This document shows, piece by piece, positions 54,811 to 62,964 of a DNA stretch of 64,000 bases. How positions within the stretch are numbered: the first letter of the stretch is position 1; every line of letters starts with the position of its first letter. Where the stretch lies: assembly GCF_013376105.1 (NCBI RefSeq), contig NZ_JAAMFM010000004.1, forward strand, positions 124,001 through 188,000, written 5' to 3'. Source of the stretch: Arthrobacter wenxiniae. GTDB lineage: Bacteria; Actinomycetota; Actinomycetes; Actinomycetales; Micrococcaceae. A program made the translations under genes and the position numbers. Below the pieces are notes generated by a model. That model saw nothing but the letters and a program-made list of their open reading frames with translations, searched no databases and was not told the origin of the DNA.

Positions 54811-55526
54811 GGGCGATCTCGTCGATGGCCACCCGCCACGTTCTCGCCGACCTCGCTGAAGCTGCCGCCCGTGCCGGGCTACCGCTTCTGCAGCTCGAAT
54901 CCGTAGGCGGAGTGAACGCCGCCCAGCGGGTGGCCGCCGGCGAGCCGTTCGACCTTGTGTTCCTCGCCGAGTACGCCCTCCAACGCCTCGCTGCCGAGGG
55001 GCACGTCGATCCGGCATCCATCGCCCCGATCGTACTGTCGGAGGTCGCCGTAGGCGTTGCAGCACGCAGCGCCGATGCAGCCACATGTTCCGAAGGCACG
55101 GCCTTTGCGAATGCCGACGAGCTTCGCGGCGCCCTGCGCGCGGCATTCCGCATCGGATATTCCACCGGGCCGAGCGGCACAGAGCTGTTGCGAATGATGG
55201 ACCAGTGGGGCATGACCGATGAGATCAGCGATCGGCTGGTGCAGGCCCGTCCAGGCGTACCCGTGGCGCGCCTGCTCGCCGAGGGAGAGGTCGATCTCGG
55301 CCTGCAGCAGCTCAGCGAACTGGTCGGACAACCCGGCGTGTGCATCCTCGGCGTTCTCCCGGCCGACTGCGCGATTATCACGGTCTTCGCGGGTGCTGTC
55401 GCGGCATCCTCCAACAACGCGGCTCGTGCTGCGGAGGTGTTGGCCTTCTTCCGCTCGGATCTCTCGGCATCGATCAAGTCGTCGCACAGTTTTCGCGCGC
55501 CCCGAGGCCCTGCCCCGTCGGATTGA
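54807..55526 (+). CDS. Signal-less ModA/PBP-like protein ending the lig operon
   Basis: This 239-residue protein resembles type II periplasmic binding proteins of the molybdate-binding kind: SMATRHVLADLAEAAARAGL, AGEPFDLVFLAEYALQRLAA, VGYSTGPSG-like IGYSTGPSGTELLRMMDQWG, and EGEVDLGLQQLSELVGQPGV followed by ILGVLPAD. It has no signal peptide or lipobox, so it should stay in the cytosol. It is coupled to the preceding gene by an ATGA overlap. A cytosolic protein of this fold in a ring-cleavage operon may bind or isomerise a pathway acid. The pathway otherwise lacks a visible 4-oxalomesaconate tautomerase (LigU/GalD), so this is one candidate. Confidence 0.8.
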   Translation: MRAISSMATRHVLADLAEAAARAGLPLLQLESVGGVNAAQRVAAGEPFDLVFLAEYALQRLAAEGHVDPASIAPIVLSEVAVGVAARSADAATCSEGTAFANADELRGALRAAFRIGYSTGPSGTELLRMMDQWGMTDEISDRLVQARPGVPVARLLAEGEVDLGLQQLSELVGQPGVCILGVLPADCAIITVFAGAVAASSNNAARAAEVLAFFRSDLSASIKSSHSFRAPRGPAPSD

Positions 55527-55995
55527 CTGATACGGGTCCTGCAGACGCGGAGGAACCCGCCTTCGGCGACACCGCCGCCGTAGACCTTGGCGTTCGCGGC
55601 CGGCCAAATTATCCGCATGTTCGCCTCACCCCACAGCCCGACGCCCTGGCACCAGGACTGCAGGATCGCCATCATGATCAGGCCCTCCTGACAGTCCACT
55701 CACAGATCCGCTCGTTCCGGCAGCAGGATTCGGCCGGCCCCAGGATTGCGGAAGACGCTGTCCGGTGGAGGTCGGGCAACAGCGCCACCAGGGCAGGCAG
55801 GAAATGCCGCTCAGGGGCCGATCTGAGGCTGTTTCATGTGCGGAAGGCCCTGGTGGCGGCTTCCGCACACCCGGCACCAGGAATCCCCCTTATGCCCGGC
55901 TGAACAGCCCAGTCATTCTGCGACCCACACCCGCCAACAAAAGTAGGTGCGTTGCGTAAGCCTAGGTCCGGGCGCAGCAACCGACCGATTGGATT
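55527..55995. other. Spacer with an unrecognised minus-strand fragment
   Basis: This 469-bp stretch lies between the convergent lig operon and the truncated SDR gene. On the minus strand a protein-like stretch reads LIMMAILQSWCQGVGLWGEA then NMRIIWPAANAKVYGGGVAE (around 55560-55680), preceded by a stop and by no good start. It looks like a genuine gene fragment but I cannot name its family. Confidence 0.35.
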
Positions 55996-56649
55996 TCAGC
56001 CGGACGTGTATCCGCCGTCGGCGTTGACAACGGATCCCGTCAGTGCGCAAGATGCATCACTGGACAGGAACGGAACGGCATTCGCGCTCTCATTGAAGCG
56101 GATCCCCTCCCGGGCATAGGTCAGCGCCGCGGACCGGGTGAAGTTTGCTGCGGCTGCCTTCGCTGCAGAGTATGGATTGCTGTTCGCCTGGTCCACGTGG
56201 GCAAGAATCGAGGCCGTGTTGATCATCGACGCGGTCCGGGGATCCGCGACTTCCCTGCGGCATGCCAGGATCGTTCCGGCAGCCCATGTGTTGCAGATGG
56301 CGACACCCGTGAGGTCGACGTCGATGACGCGTTGCGAATTCAACATGTCGAACTCGTGTAGCGGTGTCTCGACCCCGGGAATGCCGGCGTTGGCTACCAG
56401 GATGTCCAAGCCTCCAAAGGTGCGCGCTGTCCCTTCCATCAGGCCGCGCACTGAAGGTTCATCGGTGAGATCCGTGCGAATGAATTCGACTCTGACCCCA
56501 CGGGCCAATATTTCATCGACAATCCTCGGGACCCTGCGTCCGATTTCGCCGATGGTGACCGCAGCCCCGTCATCGGCAAGCTTGCGGGCTATGGCTTCGC
56601 CGATTCCGGAAGCCCCACCCGCCACGGCAGCGGATCCACCATGGAGCAT
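55996..56649 (-). pseudogene. SDR oxidoreductase with internal deletion
   Basis: The frame codes 217 residues. The cofactor motif (AAVAGGASGIGEAIARKLAD), the NAG motif (DILVANAGIPG), catalytic Ser in SMINTASILAH and YSAAK in NPYSAAKAAAANF are present. After AREGIRFN the usual PG loop and about 30 following residues are missing, and the sequence resumes at ESANAVPFLSSDASCALTGS to the normal end GGYTSG. The substrate loop is therefore gone. The open frame is intact, so it may be made, but activity is doubtful. Confidence 0.65.
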
Positions 56650-56710
56650 TTGCTGTTTCCTGACTCCTTCGAATCTTCGGCCGGGCGTCCCGTCAGGACC
56701 GATAGGGGCC

Positions 56711-57190
56711 TCAGACGCGGGCCACTCGCGGTACGCCGCGGCTGGCTGCGAGCTTGGTTATGTCCCTTCCGGCCCGGTAGCCGAATACCAGGGCGGGGCC
56801 GATGTGGGAGCCATATCCGGGGTAGCCGCTGCCGAAGACGCTGACGGCGCCGACGGCGATGAGGCCGGAGATAGCGGTTCCCTCTTCGGTGGTGACTTCG
56901 GAGGGTTTGTTAACGCCGAGGCCTGCCAAGGTGCCCAGATCGCCCAGCTGGATCTTGGCCGTACAGTAGGGGCCCGTGCCGACCGGGGCAAGGCTGGGGT
57001 TCGGTTGGTGTTCCACTGGTGTTCCACGTCGCCGCGGAAGTGGTTGCATAGAGTGAAGCCGCGGCCAAGCGCCGGGTCCTCTCCGCGTTCTGCGGCGGGG
57101 GTTGAATTCGGCCACTGTTCCCTTGCGCCGTGCGGCGTCGATGCCGAGCTTGTCGGCCAGCTCCGCTCAGAGGCCCTCAAGCCCCTGAAC
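56711..57190 (-). pseudogene. C-terminal remnant of a third KstD-like flavoprotein
   Basis: The minus strand encodes NPSLAPVGTGPYCTAKIQLG, GDLGTLAGLGVNKPSEVTTE, and SVFGSGYPGYGSHIGPALVF then GYRAGRD, the typical end of a KstD/fumarate-reductase-like flavoprotein. Upstream the similarity (GEDPALGRGFTLCNHFRGDV) continues in another frame, so a frameshift lies near 57015. The N-terminal two thirds, with the main FAD motif, are absent. The break falls close to the tRNA-like sequence at 57203. Confidence 0.7.
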
Positions 57191-57202
57191 AGGGAAAACA
57201 CG

Positions 57203-57224
57203 TGCCCGAGGTGGGACTCGAACC
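57203..57224 (-). other. tRNA 3'-end-like sequence (possible att site)
   Basis: On the minus strand GGTTCGAGTCCCACCTCGGG then CA matches a tRNA from the T loop to the discriminator base. The 5' strand of the T stem and the rest of the tRNA are absent. Integrated elements leave such 3' tRNA copies as attachment sites. A similar sequence occurs at 59725. Confidence 0.45.
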
Positions 57225-57810
57225 AGCCGACAGCCCTTACAAACACTGGGAAGTACAGAAAAGATACAGAATCCACAGCAAACCGAACCAGTACGGCCCA
57301 GTCCGAGGCACCGGGGTGTGTACGTTGTACACACCCTCATTTTCGCCGGCACCGCCCTGAGCCTCAGCAAACCCAACCGTCTGTTATTGGCTCAGTCCAG
57401 CCTGTCATCTAAACCTTGGGCAGACCCGAAAAAATGTTCCCGGCGGGAACAGCTCTTCAAGCGATCAATTAAGTCCGTCCGAACTGTCCAGCTTCAGGCT
57501 GTCACATGCACCCTCTGCGCTTAAAGCCAGCCCTCTAATCGCGTGCAGCGTCACGTCCGAATTGGCGCCGGTCGAATATCCCGAAAGAGCTAACGCTTTC
57601 GCCAAACGGTGCAATAGGCTGCCCCTGCAATCTGCTCGCCTCACTGACGGCCGGCCAAAAATAACAGGACTGGATGAGATCTCCAGACTAGAACAACTTA
57701 TACGGACATAGTGCCCATTCCTGTGACGTGAGTCTCACAATATGGTGGGACAGAGACCCCGGAACCCCGCCGGTCAAAGCCATGCCGTCGCCGCAAAGGA
57801 CTAGCGCAGA
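57225..57810. other. Spacer upstream of the glcD-like gene
   Basis: This 586-bp stretch is AT-richer than the surroundings and has no coding frame I trust. It holds a perfect hairpin at 57314 and, near the gene, an 11-bp palindrome GTGAGTCTCAC at 57728-57738 that could be an operator. The promoter of the glcD-like gene should lie between 57660 and 57790. Confidence 0.4.
57314..57342 (+). terminator. Perfect 10-bp hairpin followed by T-rich tail
   Basis: GGGTGTGTAC (57314-57323) and GTACACACCC (57327-57336) pair perfectly around the loop GTT, and TCATTTT follows. This fits a factor-independent terminator reading rightward. Because no rightward gene ends here, it may belong to lost sequence, or the palindrome may be a protein-binding site. 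Confidence 0.5.
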
Positions 57811-59214
57811 ATGAACTCAACAGTGACCGCAAAGGACTTGGTAGGCGAGCTTGCCGGGTGTGTGCCTCAAGGGCAGGTGCTCAGCGATACGGATTCCGTA
57901 CGGAAATACAGCCACGATGACGCCGAATGGGCGCCCTTCACCACCCCGCTGGCTGTGGTGTTGGCGCAGACCACCGCGGAAGTCGCCGCCGTGGTCAGTT
58001 ATGCCTCAAGTCATGGCTTGCGCGTGGTACCCCGAGGCGCCGGGACGGGGCTTTCCGGCGGCGCCAACAGTGTTACCAATTGCATCGTCGTCTCCCTGGA
58101 ACTCATGACGAGAATTCTTGAGATCAATACTGATGAGAGCCTTGCCGTGGCTGAGGCCGGGGTCATCAACGATGACCTGAGGGAGGCCGTCGCCGCAAAG
58201 GGCTTGTGGTATCCGCCAGATCCGGCCAGCTACAAGATTTCCACCCTTGGCGGCAACGCAGCCACGAATGCAGGCGGTATTTGCTGCGTCAAGTACGGAG
58301 TGACCGGAGATTACGTCCTCGGTTTGACTGTTGTCCTGCCGGACGGGGAAATCGTCCATCTCGGCCGCCGAACCGCAAAAGGTGTCACAGGATACGACCT
58401 TACCTCCCTCCTCGTCGGCTCGGAAGGAACGCTGGGAATCATCACGGAGGTCACGGTCAAATTGCTCCCGATGTCCGGGCGCGAGGACCGGGCAGTCATC
58501 GGATTCTTCCCTTCTCTTCAGTCGGCAGGACAAGCCGTCGCGACAGTTGCGGCGTCAGGAATAGTCCCCGCGGCACTTGAACTCATCGACTCCATGTGCC
58601 TGCGGGCCGTGGATGAATGGCTTGGCTTGGAACTGCCCCAGGACGTCCACGCGCTCCTCCTTGCCAAGGTTGACGAACCCGGAACCACCGGTGCCGAACT
58701 CGCCAATCGAGTTGCCACCATTTTCTCTGATAGCGGGGGGACCAATATTGAACAGGCCACCGACCCCAAAGAGATCGACCGGCTCTTCCTTGCCCGGCGC
58801 ATGGCCTACCCCGCCCTTGAGCGGCTAGGCCCAGTGCTGACCGAAGATGTTTGTGTGCCCCGGTCCGCCGTTCCGGAAATGCTCTCCCGCATCCAATCAT
58901 CAGCCGCCAAGAACCAGGTGGTCATCGCCAACATTGCCCACGCGGGCGATGGCAACCTCCACCCGCTCATCATTGCACCTGTCGGTGACGTGGCAGCTGT
59001 AGCCCGGGCCAAAACGGCCTTCGATGAGATCGTCGACGCCTGCCGCGAGCTGGGCGGCACAGTCACCGGCGAACACGGGGTCGGCCTTCTCAAGTTGCCG
59101 GGGGCAGCCGCGGAACTGGAACAGGGGGTCATTAACCTCCACCGGAGCATCAAGAAGGCCCTTGACCCGCGCGGCACCCTCAACCCAGGCAAAGCGTTCC
59201 CCCACCAGCCGTAA
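57811..59214 (+). CDS. FAD-linked oxidase, GlcD/D-lactate dehydrogenase type
   Basis: This 467-residue flavoprotein oxidises a D-2-hydroxy acid such as glycolate, D-lactate or D-2-hydroxyglutarate. The N-terminal FAD-binding type 4 domain has VVPRGAGTGLSGGANSVTNC, TLGGNAATNAGGICCVKYGV and LTSLLVGSEGTLGIITEVTV. The C-terminal domain has the metal and substrate histidines in NIAHAGDGNLHPL and VTGEHGVGLLK. The length is normal. The ATG at 57811 follows AAAGGACTAGCGCAGA. No GlcE or GlcF partner is present. A truncated carrier gene follows 46 bp later, so the pair was probably an uptake and oxidation unit for one hydroxy acid. Confidence 0.93.
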   Translation: MNSTVTAKDLVGELAGCVPQGQVLSDTDSVRKYSHDDAEWAPFTTPLAVVLAQTTAEVAAVVSYASSHGLRVVPRGAGTGLSGGANSVTNCIVVSLELMTRILEINTDESLAVAEAGVINDDLREAVAAKGLWYPPDPASYKISTLGGNAATNAGGICCVKYGVTGDYVLGLTVVLPDGEIVHLGRRTAKGVTGYDLTSLLVGSEGTLGIITEVTVKLLPMSGREDRAVIGFFPSLQSAGQAVATVAASGIVPAALELIDSMCLRAVDEWLGLELPQDVHALLLAKVDEPGTTGAELANRVATIFSDSGGTNIEQATDPKEIDRLFLARRMAYPALERLGPVLTEDVCVPRSAVPEMLSRIQSSAAKNQVVIANIAHAGDGNLHPLIIAPVGDVAAVARAKTAFDEIVDACRELGGTVTGEHGVGLLKLPGAAAELEQGVINLHRSIKKALDPRGTLNPGKAFPHQP

Positions 59215-59260
59215 GCTCCGGCAACTTATTATTACCGATCCCCTATCACCGAGGACCACG

Positions 59261-59605
59261 ATGACGACCACCAACCGACCAACCACATCCGATGCAGCCA
59301 TGCGCAAACTTGTTGTCCGAAAAGTGTCCCGCCGGCTGCTGCCATTTCTCGGCATCTTGTATCTCATCAACTACTTAGACCGAACAAACGTAGCCTTTGC
59401 CGCACCGCACGGAATGAATGCCGCCCTGGGATTGACGGTCGGCACATTTGGCCTGGCCTCAGGCTTGTTCTTCATTGGCTACCTGGGCAGTGGGCAGTTT
59501 CGTGGCCGCCTATGGGCAGAAGCTTTCATGGCCGCTAACAAACCTTCGGTATCCAAGAGGCGGTGGTCAGGAGGATCGGTCACTGGATCGATGGCGCTCA
59601 CCTAG
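59261..59605 (+). pseudogene. 5' stub of an ACS-type MFS transporter
   Basis: The frame begins MTTTNRPTTSDAAMRKLVVR and continues RRLLPFLGILYLINYLDRTN, VAFAAPHGMNAALGLTVGTF and GLASGLFFIGYLGS. This is the first one and a half helices of an anion:cation symporter family member (tartrate, glucarate, phthalate and similar acids). After residue 80 the sequence no longer resembles a transporter and stops at 59605. The remaining ten helices are gone. The break near 59500 may be tied to the tRNA-like sequence at 59725. Confidence 0.75.
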
Positions 59606-59724
59606 CTTAGACGGTTTGCCAGCATGGATAAGGGACCAGCGCAACATCCACACAGCAAACATAGCTAGGAGCTGTTGGCCCGCTGACAACAACTAGATAC
59701 CCTCTGTGAATAGGCAGACTTCCA

Positions 59725-59744
59725 TGCCCAAGTGGGATTCGAAG
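59725..59744 (-). other. Second tRNA 3'-end-like sequence
   Basis: On the minus strand CTTCGAATCCCACTTGGGCA is similar to the sequence at 57203 and in the same orientation, differing by three substitutions and one missing base. With it, it brackets the glcD-like gene and the carrier stub over 2.5 kb. It may be the other end of an integrated segment. Confidence 0.35.
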
Positions 59745-59825
59745 ACGGGAGCGGCTCTTTCAGATCAACCTTCAATCGTCGCTGAAGCAGCTGTCGGGCC
59801 GCGTCGTTTGCGGCCACGCCGCGCG

Positions 59826-60584
59826 TCAGCTGGCCGATTCTGAAGAAAGGTCTAGAAGAACCAAACGACGGCGCTCATCAACGCTGAGCGATGCACCATA
59901 TTCAGAAATGAGTGACCGTCGGGCAAGCCGAGCGGCTTCGATGCCGTCACCATCTGCAATGGCTTTGAGCACGGCGCGGTGAACACGGATGAACTCTTCG
60001 CGCGTCGCACGCGTTTCGGGCGTGTTCTCAATGGTAGTCGCCACCAGCTCTATGATGGCGGCATCGATCACCTCATTGATTAACTCCATCAACGCGTTAC
60101 CGGCAGCCACTCGGATGGCGGCGTGAAATTCTGCGTCTGCACGAGCAAATCCAGCACTGTCGTCTTTATCCGACTCGACCATTCGCTGAATGGCAGCGCC
60201 CATCTCAACAAGATCTTCGTCGGTTCGTAAGTGCGCGGCGAGGAAATTCGATGTCGATCCGGACATTATTCGGTACTGGATAAGGTCAACTAGTTCGATC
60301 TCCTCGACCCTCACGGCGCCATTGAGCATCCGTGAGATGCCCTGGGTGAGGGACGCTGAGACGCGTGGCCCCTTGTGGCTGCCTGGACTTGTCTTGATGA
60401 GCCCCATGCTCTCAAGGATCCGCAGTGCCTCGCGGACGGTGGAACGTCCAACATTAAACTCGTCGACCAGCGCACGCTCGGAGGGGAGATTGTCGCCAGC
60501 CTTTAATTCGCCGGCGTAGATGGCAGCCTCGATCTGGGCAACCACCGCCTCGAATGCTCGGCCCTTTTTGATCGGCGTAAACAT
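59826..60584 (-). CDS. GntR-family regulator, FadR subfamily
   Basis: This 252-residue repressor-type regulator has an N-terminal winged HTH (LPSERALVDEFNVGRSTVRE then ALRILESMGLIKTSPG) and an all-helical FCD ligand domain with the metal-site pattern FARADAEFHAAIRVAAGN and later EEFIRVHRAVLKAIADGD. It is divergent from the ABC importer operon. Two identical-type palindromes lie in the shared spacer, so it very probably controls itself and the importer. The effector is likely the imported compound or its catabolite. Confidence 0.93.
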   Translation of the reverse strand: MFTPIKKGRAFEAVVAQIEAAIYAGELKAGDNLPSERALVDEFNVGRSTVREALRILESMGLIKTSPGSHKGPRVSASLTQGISRMLNGAVRVEEIELVDLIQYRIMSGSTSNFLAAHLRTDEDLVEMGAAIQRMVESDKDDSAGFARADAEFHAAIRVAAGNALMELINEVIDAAIIELVATTIENTPETRATREEFIRVHRAVLKAIADGDGIEAARLARRSLISEYGASLSVDERRRLVLLDLSSESAS

Positions 60585-60628
60585 GGGACCCTTTCCAAAC
60601 GCACTAACTTATCGCCAATGCTAACAGC

Positions 60629-60639
60629 TGGTCTGACCA
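60629..60639. promoter_or_regulatory. GntR operator candidate 1
   Basis: TGGTCTGACCA is a perfect palindrome around a central T, 45 bp upstream of the GntR start codon. The sequence matches the TGGTNNGACCA style of FadR-subfamily operators. It should serve autoregulation. Confidence 0.7.
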
Positions 60640-60832
60640 ACCTATGCACTCCAGATGACACCGTTTCACTCCTCCAGATATTGATTTAACAGCGTGTTTG
60701 CTCCGGCGAATGACTCGCGCCTCCATGACGCCGTCAGTCCCCCGAGGCGTAGAAGAAACTTTTCGACAAAACCATTTCGGACCTTGACCCACACCGCGGA
60801 AGGCCGGATGATGAGACCTAAGTCATAGCATC

Positions 60833-60843
60833 TGGTCCGACCA
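60833..60843. promoter_or_regulatory. GntR operator candidate 2
   Basis: TGGTCCGACCA repeats the first operator with a central C instead of T and lies about 115 bp before the preferred start of the ABC ATPase gene. A further TTGGACCAA sequence follows at 60851. It should control the importer operon. Confidence 0.7.
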
Positions 60844-60958
60844 GACGACATTGGACCAATTTAGTCCACATCCACTCCAGGATGCCGCCATTATCCGAGA
60901 AAGACCGAGGTTCGGGATGATCACCGCCCTTCAGTCCGCACAGTCCAAAAGGACGGCG

Positions 60959-62053
60959 ATGCCAGTACCTACTGCCCGGGAAACAGTTCTTGAGTTGCGC
61001 GGGGTGTCTGTCGATTACGGCAGCCTACGTGTCCTTCAGGATGTGAATCTCTCGGTTGGCTCAGGAGAGCTAATCGCCTTGCTCGGCCCGAGCGGATCAG
61101 GCAAGACGACAATTATTCGGAGCATCGCCGGATTTATCCAACCTTCCGGTGGCGAGATCGTGTTACGGGGAAACGATCTCGCGGCGGTGGCAATCAACCG
61201 ACGCAACATTGGCATGGTCTTCCAGAGCTATGCCCTCTTCCCCCACCTGAGCGTGGCTGAGAACATTGCCTACCCGCTTCGGGTTCAAAAAAAGGGGCGG
61301 GCACAGATCCGCAGCCGCGTGGACGAGCTCGTCGACCTCGTCCAACTCAGTGGACATGCACACAAGCGCCCTTCCGGACTCTCAGGAGGACAGCAACAGC
61401 GGGTGGCTTTGGCAAGGGCCTTGGCAATGGATCCCGAGCTGTTACTGCTAGACGAGCCGCTATCGAACCTCGATGCAAACCTCCGTCGTGAAGTCGGCGA
61501 AGAAATCCGCCGTTTGCAACAGCGGACCGGCACGACTGCGATCATGGTCACGCACGACCGTCAGGAAGCATTTGGCATGGCCGACCGGATTGCTGTACTG
61601 CGAGGTGGTCGGATTGAGCAGTTGGATACACCGGATGCAATCTATCGCCGTCCTGCCACGAGCTTCATGGCGAGTTTTGTCGGCGATGCAAACCTGCTCT
61701 CCGGAAAAGTTTTGGCTGTCGACAGCAATGGATCAGTCGTCACGACGGACGCCGGACCGATCAGAACGAATGACATAGCAGCAGCAGGCGCAGAAGTAAC
61801 GCTGCTTGTCAGGCCCGAGGACATTCAACTCACACCCGTTGACGACAAAATCGGCGCACTCGTCGCAACGGTCAATGAGACCTTCTACTACGGGAGCTCG
61901 ACGGTCGTGCAGTTGACCGCCAATGGTGTTTCGCTGCAAGCGCTGGTAACCGGCTCCTTGGCAGATCGCGTCCACAGTGGGGATCAGGTCGCGCTCCAGA
62001 TGGCTTCTGCCGATGTAGTTGTAGTTGCCAACGACGTGGATGCAGCGTCGTGA
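60959..62053 (+). CDS. ABC importer ATPase, PotA/FbpC-like
   Basis: This roughly 364-residue cytosolic ATPase has Walker A in LLGPSGSGKTTIIRSIAGFI, Q-loop VFQSYALFPHLSVAENIAYP, signature LSGGQQQRVALARALA, Walker B LLLLDEPLSNLDANLRREVG and the H-loop VTHDRQEAFGMADRIAVLR. A C-terminal TOBE regulatory domain follows. The group serves spermidine/putrescine, iron(III) and related importers. I choose the ATG at 60959 behind AAAAGGACGGCG; an ATG at 60917 is possible, and the TTG at 60851 lies in the operator region. Its stop overlaps the permease start (GTGA). Confidence 0.93.
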   Translation: MPVPTARETVLELRGVSVDYGSLRVLQDVNLSVGSGELIALLGPSGSGKTTIIRSIAGFIQPSGGEIVLRGNDLAAVAINRRNIGMVFQSYALFPHLSVAENIAYPLRVQKKGRAQIRSRVDELVDLVQLSGHAHKRPSGLSGGQQQRVALARALAMDPELLLLDEPLSNLDANLRREVGEEIRRLQQRTGTTAIMVTHDRQEAFGMADRIAVLRGGRIEQLDTPDAIYRRPATSFMASFVGDANLLSGKVLAVDSNGSVVTTDAGPIRTNDIAAAGAEVTLLVRPEDIQLTPVDDKIGALVATVNETFYYGSSTVVQLTANGVSLQALVTGSLADRVHSGDQVALQMASADVVVVANDVDAAS

Positions 62054-62964
62054 CGGCCCCAGTGCTCGCTGCCGAGCCGCAGCTTAGACAGCAGCCCGGT
62101 GCGTCGCGCTCACCTCGTCGGGCTCCCGGCACACGAACCAGGCAGTCGCTAGTGCTCATGGCACCGATGATGTTGCTCTTCCTGGCTGGGTTCGTCGCAC
62201 CTCTGTTCTTCGTTCTCCGTTTCTCTTTCGATCACTTTGATGCAAGCGCGGGTCAGAGCGGAGCATTCACAGCAGAACAGTTCATTGCCGTCTTCACGAC
62301 GCCCCTCTACGGTGACCTGATCGTTCGAACCCTCGGGTTGGCTTTCGCGACCACTGCAATCTCCGCACTGATCGGCTATCCCCTCGCTCTCGCCATCACT
62401 CGTGGGCCCGGGTTCCTCCGCGGTGCATTGATGGCAATCGTCATGGTGCCGATGCTTACCAGTGTGGTCGTGAAGACGTTCGGTTGGTCGGTGCTCCTCT
62501 CGAGCGACGGATTTCTGCAGTCTTCCCTTGACGCCATCGGCCTGGCCTCGGTGAAGTTATTGTTCACACCGATAGGCATCGTGATCGGGCTGGTGCATAC
62601 ATACTTCCCTTTTATGGTGCTCAGCCTCGTGACCGCCGTCGGAGCGATCGATCGACGCACGGAGGAAGCAGCTGAATCGCTCGGGTCGACGCGCTCGCGC
62701 ATCTTTTTCCGGATTACCCTCCCTCAGTCACTGGACGGCTTAGCCGCAGGATCAGCACTTACATTCGTCACGAGCATGAGTGCACTAGTCACGCCGCAGA
62801 TCCTCGGTGGGGGCAAAGTGTCCACTATCGTGACAGTAATTTACCAACAAGCAACGAGCGCACAAAACTGGCCGTTGGCTTCCGCGCTCGGCGTCGTGCT
62901 TCTCGGTATCACCCTGGTGATTCTAGTTCTCCAAGCTTGGGCGGTGCGTCGTGCGACTCGTTAA
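62050..62964 (+). CDS. ABC importer permease 1 (PotB-like)
   Basis: This 304-residue inner-membrane permease has six helices. After a basic N-terminal tail the first helix is LVLMAPMMLLFLAGFVAPLF. The EAA coupling loop is TEEAAESLGSTRSRIFFRIT then LPQSLDGLAAG, which contacts the ATPase. The start is GTG at 62050, overlapping the ATPase stop, and the end overlaps the next permease by fourteen bases. It pairs with the next protein as a heterodimeric channel. Confidence 0.93.
   Translation: MTAPVLAAEPQLRQQPGASRSPRRAPGTRTRQSLVLMAPMMLLFLAGFVAPLFFVLRFSFDHFDASAGQSGAFTAEQFIAVFTTPLYGDLIVRTLGLAFATTAISALIGYPLALAITRGPGFLRGALMAIVMVPMLTSVVVKTFGWSVLLSSDGFLQSSLDAIGLASVKLLFTPIGIVIGLVHTYFPFMVLSLVTAVGAIDRRTEEAAESLGSTRSRIFFRITLPQSLDGLAAGSALTFVTSMSALVTPQILGGGKVSTIVTVIYQQATSAQNWPLASALGVVLLGITLVILVLQAWAVRRATR

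Noticed and set aside
57203-57224. A complete tRNA gene
   Set aside because: Only the T-loop-to-discriminator part is present; the T stem cannot pair on its 5' side and no anticodon arm or acceptor 5' strand was found.
60851-60958. TTG start at 60851 for the ABC ATPase
   Set aside because: It lies in the operator region and the extra 36 residues precede the normal family start; the ATG at 60959 has a much better ribosome binding site.
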